A stretch of 6,924 nucleotides of DNA from Gammaproteobacteria bacterium (lineage in GTDB: Bacteria > Pseudomonadota > Gammaproteobacteria > GCA-001735895), in NCBI GenBank assembly GCA_003231795.1, contig QIJI01000009.1:1-6924 (forward strand). The letters run 5' to 3'. The notes beneath the pieces were generated by a model. It had not been told where the DNA came from, did no database searches, and worked only from the letters and a program-made list of their open reading frames with translations. How positions within the stretch are numbered: position 1 is the stretch's first letter; the number at the start of each line of letters is the position of its first letter. A program made the position numbers and the translations under genes. Below are positions 1 through 6,580 of the stretch, one piece after another.

Positions 1-1761
1 GGGCCAATGTACGCCCTGTTCAAGCAACTTGTCGACTATCTCGCGATTTTGAGGCTGATCGAAAAAATGCCGTATGTTCTCAGCCACTACCGGACCAACA
101 TCCGGTACTAGTTGTAATGCTTCAAAATCGGCATCAGTTAAAGATGCCAGATCGGTGAAATATGCCGCCAGCGCCTCGGCTGTAGCCTCGCCAACCTCGC
201 GAATACCTAGCGCGTAAATAAATCGGGCCAGAGTAGTTTCCTTGCTCTTGTCCAGCGCGGCGAGCAGATTGGCAGCCGATTTTTCAGCCATACGATCTAG
301 CCCCGAAACCTGCTCCAGTGACAGGCTGAACAGATCAGCAACAGAATCGATCAACTTCTGCTGCACCATTTGTTCAACAATTTTGTCGCCCAGACCCTCG
401 ATATCCATCGCCTTGCGCGACGCGTAATGTTTGATTCCCTGCTTGCGCTGCGCCGAGCAAATCAGTCCACCGGTGCAGCGAAAAGCGGCCTGCCCCGGTT
501 GTCGGAACACTTCAGAATCACAAATCGGGCATCGTTTCGGCATTTGCGGAGCCTTTAAATCTGTTTTTCGCTGTTCGACCACCGCTGATACCACTTCAGG
601 GATGACGTCTCCGGCACGCCGGACAATGACAAGGTCACCGATACGAACATCCTTACGTTCGATTTCATCCATATTATGCAAGGTCGCGTTGCTGACGATA
701 ACGCCACCGACCGCAACCGGTTCGAGTCGCGCAACCGGTGTTAATGCACCGGTCCGGCCTACCTGAAAATCAACATCGAGCAAGCGGGTGGTCACTTCCT
801 GTGCGGGAAATTTGTAGGCAATCGCCCAACGCGGTGCGCGCGATACAAAACCAGCCTGCTGTTGCCGCTCAACGTCGTCCAGCTTGAACACAACACCATC
901 GATATCAAAGTCGAGGGCTTCGCGCTGTTGCAGAATTCGCTGGCGGTAATCAAGACAGTCGTCAATCGAATCGAGGCGTTCGATTTGGCGACTGATCGGT
1001 ACCCCGATTTCGCGCAGGTACTGCATTTGTTCGAACTGTCCTGGGGGTAATTCGGCGCCCTCGCAAATACCGATCCCGTAACTGCAAAAAGTCAGTGGTC
1101 GACTCGCGGTAATTCTGGAGTCGAGCAGACGCAGGCTGCCGGCTGCGGCATTACGCGGGTTGGCAAATACCTTTCTACCCTCACGCCGCTGATTTTCGTT
1201 GAGCGCGGCAAATCCGGCCAGTTCCATGTAAACCTCACCGCGAACCTCGATGCGACGCGGCAACTGCTCGCCGCGCAACGCTAAAGGTATAGACGACAAG
1301 GTGCGTGCATTGGCGGTAATGTTTTCACCGCTACGACCATCACCCCGGGTTGCGGCACGGACCAGTTTTCCGGTTTCATATAGCAAACTGAGCGCGAGTC
1401 CATCCAGTTTGGGTTCGGCGCAATAGGCAAGATCAGAATCGAACTCCAGCTTGTCGCGCAAACGCCGATCAAAGGCGCGCATTTCGATTTCATCGAAGGC
1501 ATTATCTAGCGACAGCATCGCAACTTCATGTTTTACCGATTCAAAATGACTGGCCGGCTCGGAACCGACACGCTGGGTCGGCGAATCGGGCGAAATCAAT
1601 TCGGGGTGATCGAGCTCGAGTTCTTGCAAATGCCGCAACAGGCGGTCGAAATCCTGGTCGCTGATGCTGGGCTGGTCGAGCACATGATAGCGATGATTAT
1701 GCTCAATCAGCGACTGTCGCAGTGATTTAACCTCGGCGATGATTGATTTAGATAGCGGCAT
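1..1761 (-). CDS. ligA: NAD-dependent DNA ligase LigA, C-terminus cut by window edge
   Basis: LigA seals nicks in duplex DNA using NAD+ as adenylate donor, joining Okazaki fragments and completing repair in the cytoplasm. I read 587 codons without a stop from the ATG at 1761 to the left edge, still in frame there (ending GVHWP, a run typical of LigA). Seen in order: the N-terminal Ia region; the adenylation domain with the nucleotidyl lysine in KLDG (Lys118, equivalent to E. coli Lys115) and the downstream ATRGDG motif; the OB fold; and a zinc finger with Cys411, Cys414, Cys429 and Cys435 (C-x2-C-x14-C-x5-C). Helix-hairpin-helix repeats follow, including GLGDKI and LVPDVGPVVAENI. Family length is about 670 residues, so roughly 80 residues including the BRCT domain lie outside the window. 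It is the last gene here of smc-zipA-ligA, 19 bases after zipA. No strong Shine-Dalgarno precedes the start, which suggests coupling to zipA translation. The start is supported by the standard MPLSKSI-like beginning and the match of Lys118 to the family position. Confidence 0.98.
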   Translation of the reverse strand, partial: MPLSKSIIAEVKSLRQSLIEHNHRYHVLDQPSISDQDFDRLLRHLQELELDHPELISPDSPTQRVGSEPASHFESVKHEVAMLSLDNAFDEIEMRAFDRRLRDKLEFDSDLAYCAEPKLDGLALSLLYETGKLVRAATRGDGRSGENITANARTLSSIPLALRGEQLPRRIEVRGEVYMELAGFAALNENQRREGRKVFANPRNAAAGSLRLLDSRITASRPLTFCSYGIGICEGAELPPGQFEQMQYLREIGVPISRQIERLDSIDDCLDYRQRILQQREALDFDIDGVVFKLDDVERQQQAGFVSRAPRWAIAYKFPAQEVTTRLLDVDFQVGRTGALTPVARLEPVAVGGVIVSNATLHNMDEIERKDVRIGDLVIVRRAGDVIPEVVSAVVEQRKTDLKAPQMPKRCPICDSEVFRQPGQAAFRCTGGLICSAQRKQGIKHYASRKAMDIEGLGDKIVEQMVQQKLIDSVADLFSLSLEQVSGLDRMAEKSAANLLAALDKSKETTLARFIYALGIREVGEATAEALAAYFTDLASLTDADFEALQLVPDVGPVVAENIRHFFDQPQNREIVDKLLEQGVHWP

Positions 1762-1780
1762 TACAAAACCGATCGAATTC

Positions 1781-2491
1781 TCAGGCCAGCTTTTCACGCA
1801 CGCGGGTTACGTCGCTAATGGTCAATAGTTCCTGACCGGGTTTAAACACTTTCACATTGAGTAAACGCACCAGTTCGTCAATTTTTTTCAGCATCGCTTC
1901 GTAGGCCTGCGCCGGATCTTCACAGGTTTCCAGGTCAATAAAACAATTGAAACCCAGGGTAGTAAATTCGAGCTGCTCGGCTTCCCGAAAATGACCTGGA
2001 GCGGACAGACTGGCAATCTGAAAGGATTCCCCGTCTTGATCTGGATCGACCAGATAACCATCGTCATTAACATCAAGTTGGGTATGTTTTATCGCATTGT
2101 CGGCTTCTTCACCCGTGATCAGGCGGAAATCGTCATGTCTTAACATATGGCTGACAAATCGATCCGGAGAGCTTTTAAGCATCAGTGCCGGCATAAAAAT
2201 ATCAGGATCCGGCAACGTAAACGGAGTCGATTGGGCCTCGCTCGCCGGATTAATCTCGATTTTATCCATCTCCTCAACCGACTCGTTGTGGTTGAGGATT
2301 TGATTCAAATTATTGAGCTCGTCACGTAACTGTTCGTCTTCGATGAACGCGGAATCGATTTCATCGCGGGTAAAGGTCTCAATCGCACTGCGCTTGCGCA
2401 GGCGCGACTGGTGCGCGCCGTAGAAATAGATCGCCACTCCCAGCAATACTGCGATAATGATCAGCACCCACCTGAAAGTCGTGGCATCCAT
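1781..2491 (-). CDS. zipA: Cell division protein ZipA
   Basis: ZipA is an inner-membrane protein that binds the C-terminal tail of FtsZ and anchors and stabilises the Z-ring at the division site. The 236-residue product has one N-terminal transmembrane helix (about residues 7-25), then a basic patch (RLRKR, about 30-34). That agrees with the N-out, C-in topology of ZipA. Residues about 37-97 form a linker rich in acidic residues. The FtsZ-binding domain follows (about 97-236), recognised by FQIASLSAPGHF, the FTTLGF strand and the helix AYEAMLKKIDELVRLL, which align with the same stretches of E. coli ZipA. The first half of this domain is divergent, and the protein is much shorter than E. coli ZipA (328 residues), mainly in the linker. 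The ATG shares its A with the TAA of smc (TAATG), so translation is probably coupled. Position between smc and ligA supports the call strongly; sequence alone would be somewhat weaker. Confidence 0.94.
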   Translation of the reverse strand: MDATTFRWVLIIIAVLLGVAIYFYGAHQSRLRKRSAIETFTRDEIDSAFIEDEQLRDELNNLNQILNHNESVEEMDKIEINPASEAQSTPFTLPDPDIFMPALMLKSSPDRFVSHMLRHDDFRLITGEEADNAIKHTQLDVNDDGYLVDPDQDGESFQIASLSAPGHFREAEQLEFTTLGFNCFIDLETCEDPAQAYEAMLKKIDELVRLLNVKVFKPGQELLTISDVTRVREKLA

Positions 2492-5400
2492 TACTGCGCG
2501 CCCGCCAGTGCTACCGCCTCACCAACATCAACCGAAACCAGACGCGATACGCCGGGTTCATGCATGGTGATGCCATTCAAACTCTGGCCAATTTCCATGG
2601 TAATTTTATTATGCGTAATCATGATGAATTGTACCTGTTCCGACATCTCTACCACCATACTGCAAAAACGCCCGACATTGGCATCATCCAGCGGTGCGTC
2701 TACTTCATCCAGAATACAGAATGGTGAGGGATTCAATTCAAAAATTGCGAATATCAGCGCCACCGCAGTCAACGCTTTTTCGCCACCGGACAATAACTGC
2801 AGATTGGTAACCCGTTTACCGGGAGGACGCGCCATAATCTGAACCCCGGTATTGAGCAAATCGTTTTCCGTCATTTCAAGCTTGGCTTCGCCACCACCGA
2901 ACAATTTGGGGAACCGCTCGATCAGCCGTGAATTCACCTGATCAAAGGTATCCTTGAATCGTTCTCGCGTTTCGCGGTCGATCTTTCGAATTGCGGATTC
3001 GAGCGTTTCCAGCGCCGAAATCAGGTCCTGGTGTTGAGCATCGAGATACTGTTTACGTTCGGCCTGTTCCTGGTACTCCTCGATTGCAGCCAGGTTGATC
3101 GGCCCGAGCCGCTCGATTTGGCCGGTGATCGACTCAAGCTGGCTGTGCCACTGTTGCAACTCAGCCTGCGGGGCCAGCTTGCTACGTAATTCATCGATAT
3201 CAAACCCACTTTGTTGCAGTTGCTCTTCAATCGTATTGCAACGGATATTCGCTTCCTGCAGTTCCATTCGCTGTGATTCGAGCTGATTGCGAAATTCATC
3301 CACCTGTTGCTGTCGTTCATTGCGCCCGGTTTCGAGTTCGCGCTGCTGATTGTCAAGTTCACCAACGGCCTGCTGCGCAAGTCCCAGTTCTTTTTCATTC
3401 TCACTGCGGGACTGTAACAGCGCCTGCAAGCCCGACTCCATCTCGACTATCGGGTTATCTGCTCCTTCAATAGCGGCTTCGAGCGATTGCATGCGCTGCT
3501 GAAATTGCTCAGTTTGCTGGTTTAATCGCTCGATATTCGAGGCGGTTGCACGCTGCTCGGATTCAAAACCCTGGTGCCTGATCTGTAGTTGATGTGATTT
3601 ATCCTGGATCTGTTGCAAAGCCACCCGAACCTCGCCGAGATGTTGTTGCCGGTGGGTCTTCTGTAGCTGCAATTCGGATTCGAGCTCTTTCATTTTGCCA
3701 ATTTGCTCGAGAAAATCATTGCGTTTGGCACTATTCGACTCCAATTCGGTAGTATGGCCCAATTTCAACGTATCGAGCTCAGCCAGTTCTTTCTGTAGTT
3801 GCTGGCGCCTGTCCTGTACCTGTTCAGCCCGACTCAGGCGCTGACTTAACTGCTGGCGCAAGTCAGATAACTGCTGCTGAATTTCGCCAAGCGACTGCTG
3901 GTCCTGATTCCAGCGCTGCTCCAGGCCCTGCAGGCGTTGCCGCTCGCCATCATATTGAGATTTAAACGTCATCACTGCCTGGCTCGCCTGCTGCTGGCGT
4001 TGTCGTAGCTGTTCGATTTCGCGTTCGCGCGCAATCATACCGCTATGATGATCTTCTTCACCCAACTGCAGCACCCAGTTGCGTCCGGCCCACAGACCCT
4101 GTCGAACCACCAGGCTTTCGCCTGCCTGAAGCTGGGAGCGCTTGTAGTGCAATTCGTCCATATCCTCGCACAGATAAATACCATCCAGCAGTGCGGTCAA
4201 ATCAACATCACATTCAACCAGATCACTTAACTTCGGCCAGTCTCTCCCAGCCTCCGTGGTTTTAACCAGGCTATCGTCAAACAGTACGATATTCTGATTT
4301 GACACCATAACATTCGGAATCGCTGCGCCGGGTTCTACACAATAAGCGCCGAGAAACGGTGACAAAACAACTTCAACGGCTTTCTCGGCATTGTCTTTAA
4401 CTCTGAGCAATCCGGTTAAACGGCGACCCGCGCTGATACTGTTTTTATCAAGCCATTGCCTGACTTCATCACTGGTTTCGTGTAGCAGGTTTTGCTGCAT
4501 CGCCTCCAGCGAACTCAAGCGTCCACTCGCGGTTTGCAACTGATTACGATTTAGATCGAGATCAGACGACAGGCTTTCACAGCTCGATCGCAACTGCTGG
4601 ATGCCATTCGCTCCAGTCTGGGCCTGTTCCATTGTCGCCGCATGTTCCTGCGTCTTGGCCTCTACCTGATCTTCGAACTCATCGATTTCGGTGACGATAT
4701 CGGTCGCGTCCAGCGCATCGAGCTCTTGCTGTAAGCGGGAGCGCTGCTGATCAGTGTGTTGTACCTGACGCTCTATATATTCAATACCGCGGTTTTCAAT
4801 TTGTGCCGATTCGTGCACCTGGTGAAATTCGCGCCGAAACTGATCCCATAGTTCCTGCCATTCCTGCATTTGTTGCTCGGCTATTTCGAGAACCGCCTGT
4901 TGCTGTTGCAGGCTGTCCCGGCTGGTTTCGAGTGCGGGAAGAATCTCGTTCAACTGGAGTTCCAGCGCCTGCAACTTATCGCCATCGGCGACCATCATGG
5001 AAGCGGAATTCTGCAGTGATTGCTGAATGCTGGTCAATTCCTGTTGGTTGTGCTGACGTAAACTTTTTTGATGTTCGATCGCCTGCTCTTTGCTCGAAAT
5101 GTCCGATCCTAACTGGTAATACCGACCTTGTACCTGATTATGCAGTTCGCTCGCCGAACTCAGTTGCTGCCTGCTATCCTCTATCTTCCTTTCGCTCTCA
5201 CGCAAATGGGCGGTGCGTTCTTCCATACCCGTTTCAACCGAGGCAAGTTTATGTTTCTGGACTTCAATCTCATCGTCGAAGACCTGCTTTTGTAACAACA
5301 GGCTTTCTGCCTTCAGACGGCGTTGATCCTGTTTTAACGATTTGTATTTTTCAGCCGTTTTAGACTGCCGATCGAGACGGGTGAGCTGCTTGTCTATCTC

Positions 5401-5997
5401 ATCGATCAAATCGATCAAGCGGTCAAGGTTTTCACGCGTATTCCCGATTCGAGACTCGGTTTCACGTCGGCGCTCCTTATATTTTGAAATGCCGGCAGCC
5501 TCCTCCAGATAAACCCTGAGTTCATCCGGCTTGGCATCGATAATACGACTGACCATGCCCTGCTCGATGATCGAATAGCTACGCGGCCCAAGACCAGTGC
5601 CCAAAAATATGTCCGCAATATCGCGCCGGCGACAGCGGGTGTTGTTGAGAAAATACTTGGACTGTCCAACCCGGGTGCCGATTCGTTTTACCGAGATTTC
5701 ATTATATTTGGCATATTCTCCGCGTACCCGGCCATCCGAGTTATCGAAGATGAGTTCTACCGATGCCTGGCCAACCGGCTTACGACCCGACGAGCCACTG
5801 AAAATCACGTCCTCCATCGATTCGCCGCGCAGGTTGCGCGCCGATGACTCGCCCATGACCCAACGAACTGCATCGATCACATTGGACTTACCGCAGCCAT
5901 TGGGACCTACGATTCCGGTGATATTAGCGGGAAAGGAAATTTTGCTTGGGTCTACAAAGGATTTAAAACCGGCAATTTTAATTTGACTGAGACGCAT
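2491..5997 (-). CDS. smc: Chromosome partition (condensin) protein SMC
   Basis: SMC is the ATPase of the bacterial condensin. With ScpA and ScpB it extrudes and organises chromosomal DNA for segregation. The product is 1168 residues, normal for the family. Domains seen: N-terminal ATPase half with Walker A GPNGCGKS (31-38), the RGESMEDVIFSG arginine-loop segment (58-69) and the Q-loop glutamine in IIEQG (Gln146); first coiled coil about 170-505; hinge about 510-655; Gln/Glu-rich return coiled coil about 656-960; the SMC motif LGPINLAAIEEY (964-975); and the C-terminal ATPase half with signature LSGGE (1069-1073), Walker B CILDE ending in Asp1097 and catalytic Glu1098, D-loop DAPLDDANV and switch His1129 in ITHN. 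All catalytic residues are present, so it should be active. The start MRLSQIKIAGFKSF is the canonical SMC beginning. GGAAA lies 11 bases upstream, a weak ribosome site. It is first in the operon with zipA and ligA. The hinge lacks an obvious GGxGG. Several long open frames on the opposite strand are shadows. Confidence 0.98.
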   Translation of the reverse strand: MRLSQIKIAGFKSFVDPSKISFPANITGIVGPNGCGKSNVIDAVRWVMGESSARNLRGESMEDVIFSGSSGRKPVGQASVELIFDNSDGRVRGEYAKYNEISVKRIGTRVGQSKYFLNNTRCRRRDIADIFLGTGLGPRSYSIIEQGMVSRIIDAKPDELRVYLEEAAGISKYKERRRETESRIGNTRENLDRLIDLIDEIDKQLTRLDRQSKTAEKYKSLKQDQRRLKAESLLLQKQVFDDEIEVQKHKLASVETGMEERTAHLRESERKIEDSRQQLSSASELHNQVQGRYYQLGSDISSKEQAIEHQKSLRQHNQQELTSIQQSLQNSASMMVADGDKLQALELQLNEILPALETSRDSLQQQQAVLEIAEQQMQEWQELWDQFRREFHQVHESAQIENRGIEYIERQVQHTDQQRSRLQQELDALDATDIVTEIDEFEDQVEAKTQEHAATMEQAQTGANGIQQLRSSCESLSSDLDLNRNQLQTASGRLSSLEAMQQNLLHETSDEVRQWLDKNSISAGRRLTGLLRVKDNAEKAVEVVLSPFLGAYCVEPGAAIPNVMVSNQNIVLFDDSLVKTTEAGRDWPKLSDLVECDVDLTALLDGIYLCEDMDELHYKRSQLQAGESLVVRQGLWAGRNWVLQLGEEDHHSGMIAREREIEQLRQRQQQASQAVMTFKSQYDGERQRLQGLEQRWNQDQQSLGEIQQQLSDLRQQLSQRLSRAEQVQDRRQQLQKELAELDTLKLGHTTELESNSAKRNDFLEQIGKMKELESELQLQKTHRQQHLGEVRVALQQIQDKSHQLQIRHQGFESEQRATASNIERLNQQTEQFQQRMQSLEAAIEGADNPIVEMESGLQALLQSRSENEKELGLAQQAVGELDNQQRELETGRNERQQQVDEFRNQLESQRMELQEANIRCNTIEEQLQQSGFDIDELRSKLAPQAELQQWHSQLESITGQIERLGPINLAAIEEYQEQAERKQYLDAQHQDLISALETLESAIRKIDRETRERFKDTFDQVNSRLIERFPKLFGGGEAKLEMTENDLLNTGVQIMARPPGKRVTNLQLLSGGEKALTAVALIFAIFELNPSPFCILDEVDAPLDDANVGRFCSMVVEMSEQVQFIMITHNKITMEIGQSLNGITMHEPGVSRLVSVDVGEAVALAGAQ

Positions 5998-6035
5998 TCT
6001 AGCGGGAGTTTCCAGGGTAAAATTTTTGCGTCAAG

Positions 6036-6061
6036 AGTATATCATTTGCGTTAAACGGCAA
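6036..6061 (-). promoter_or_regulatory. Candidate sigma70 extended -10 promoter for the smc-zipA-ligA operon
   Basis: On the minus strand TGATATACT (6044 to 6036) fits an extended -10 element: TG, one base, then TATACT. A weak -35-like TTGCCG (6061-6056) lies only 14 bases upstream, shorter than ideal, so the extended TG would carry much of the recognition. Transcription would start near 6029, leaving a leader of about 30 bases before the smc ATG. Inferred from sequence only. Confidence 0.5.
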
Positions 6062-6094
6062 CATTAAAACAGCGTAAATAATTGCCATATCAGA

Positions 6095-6130
6095 TCACCC
6101 GGATATTGCCTAATAAGGTCACCCGGATAT
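6095..6130. repeat. Two copies of a 12-base direct repeat across the queF promoter (possible operator)
   Basis: TCACCCGGATAT occurs at 6095-6106 and again, identical, at 6119-6130. The match extends one mismatch and one base further left (GATCACCC against GGTCACCC). Copies are 24 bases apart start to start, about 2.3 helical turns. The left copy ends at the first base of the -35 element, and the right copy fills the end of the spacer and the first half of the -10. This placement suggests binding sites for a regulator that would block RNA polymerase, but I recognise no known operator in it. A chance local duplication is the alternative. Confidence 0.6.
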
Positions 6131-6133
6131 AAT
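6106..6133 (+). promoter_or_regulatory. Candidate sigma70 promoter for queF-cysZ
   Basis: TTGCCT (6106-6111) serves as -35 and a perfect TATAAT (6128-6133) as -10, with a 16-base spacer. Transcription would begin near 6140, giving a leader of about 40 bases before the preferred queF start at 6179. This is the best promoter match in the window, and the direct repeats overlap it. Confidence 0.65.
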
Positions 6134-6168
6134 AACGCGCCGCACAATCCTCAATTCCTAAACAGCAT

Positions 6169-6175
6169 GAGAAAG
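6169..6175 (+). promoter_or_regulatory. Ribosome binding site that decides the queF start
   Basis: GAGAAAG ends three bases before the ATG at 6179, with its GAGA part six bases before it. The alternative in-frame ATG at 6167 has only an A- and C-rich run with no purine-rich site upstream, and the GAGAAAG would fall inside its coding sequence. This favours the 6179 start. Confidence 0.55.
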
Positions 6176-6178
6176 CTT

Positions 6179-6568
6179 ATGACTACCGAAGCCTCCCGAG
6201 ATCTGGACACATTTGACAATCCGAATCCGGAGCGCGACTACGCGATTCACATCGATACGCCGGAATTTACCTGTTTATGCCCGATGACTGGTCAACCTGA
6301 CTTCGCCAGTATCGAAATCGAATATGTGCCCGACCAGCTTTGCCTGGAGCTGAAATCGCTGAAGCTGTATTTCTGGTCATTTCGCGATCAGGGGGCTTTT
6401 CATGAAGCGGTCACAAACCAGATGCTCTCGGATCTGGTCAATGCTATTACTCCGCGTTTTATGCGCATCAATGCTGAGTTCAATGTGCGCGGTGGCGTTT
6501 ACACTCGAATTATGGCTGAACATCGAGCTGAAGGCTGGATTGCACCCGAAAAAGTCGAACTTGCCTGA
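6179..6568 (+). CDS. queF: NADPH-dependent 7-cyano-7-deazaguanine reductase QueF (short form)
   Basis: QueF reduces the nitrile of preQ0 to the aminomethyl group of preQ1 with two NADPH, the last soluble step before tRNA-guanine transglycosylase inserts preQ1 during queuosine synthesis. From the ATG at 6179 the product is 129 residues, the length I know for the proteobacterial single-domain form (E. coli has a longer tandem form). Active-site residues line up with B. subtilis QueF at identical spacing: Cys34 in LCPMTGQPDF (thioimide nucleophile, B. subtilis Cys55), Asp41 (Asp62) and Glu76 in FHE (Glu97). The QueF signature ELKSLKLYFWS is at 57-67, and NVRGGVYT is near the C-terminus. An in-frame ATG at 6167 would add four residues (MRKL); I prefer 6179 because of family length and the ribosome site. 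Transcribed from the divergent region and followed after 12 bases by cysZ, probably as one unit. No riboswitch is visible. Confidence 0.97.
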   Translation: MTTEASRDLDTFDNPNPERDYAIHIDTPEFTCLCPMTGQPDFASIEIEYVPDQLCLELKSLKLYFWSFRDQGAFHEAVTNQMLSDLVNAITPRFMRINAEFNVRGGVYTRIMAEHRAEGWIAPEKVELA

Positions 6569-6580
6569 GATTCAGCACTG

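Larger units (their letters stand above)
5998..6178. promoter_or_regulatory. Divergent intergenic control region between smc and queF
   Basis: This 181-base non-coding stretch separates the leftward smc operon from rightward queF and is the only substantial gene-free DNA in the window. It is AT-richer than the flanking genes. It holds a candidate promoter for each direction and two copies of a 12-base direct repeat near queF, each described separately. I see no convincing hairpin terminator, no preQ1 riboswitch-like fold before queF and no small ORF with a ribosome site. Confidence 0.85.

Noticed and set aside
431..766. 111-codon plus-strand open frame opposite ligA
   Set aside because: It overlaps the LigA zinc finger and OB region on the other strand; no ribosome site or family features.
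1762..1780. Possible terminator or promoter between zipA and ligA
   Set aside because: The gap is 19 bases, without a hairpin or a -10/-35 pair; the genes are best read as one operon.
2411..2842. 143-codon plus-strand open frame spanning the zipA-smc junction
   Set aside because: It crosses two well-supported genes on the other strand, and its Ser/Thr-rich product matches nothing; a shadow.
3820..3960. Repetitive CTGCTG-like runs that could look like a DNA repeat
   Set aside because: They encode Gln-rich coiled coil of SMC (QQQ, QQL); codon reuse rather than a repeat element.
4803..5363. 186-codon open frame on the plus strand opposite smc
   Set aside because: It lies wholly antisense to the N-terminal coiled coil of smc, has no recognisable domain and has an Arg/Pro/Ser-rich composition typical of an opposite-strand shadow.
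5597..5986. 129-codon plus-strand open frame opposite the SMC Walker A region
   Set aside because: Antisense to the most conserved part of smc; open by codon bias of the real gene.
6135..6178. Possible preQ1 riboswitch in the queF leader
   Set aside because: The leader is only about 40 bases and I see neither a GC-rich stem with an A-rich tail pairing into the loop nor sequestration of the ribosome site.
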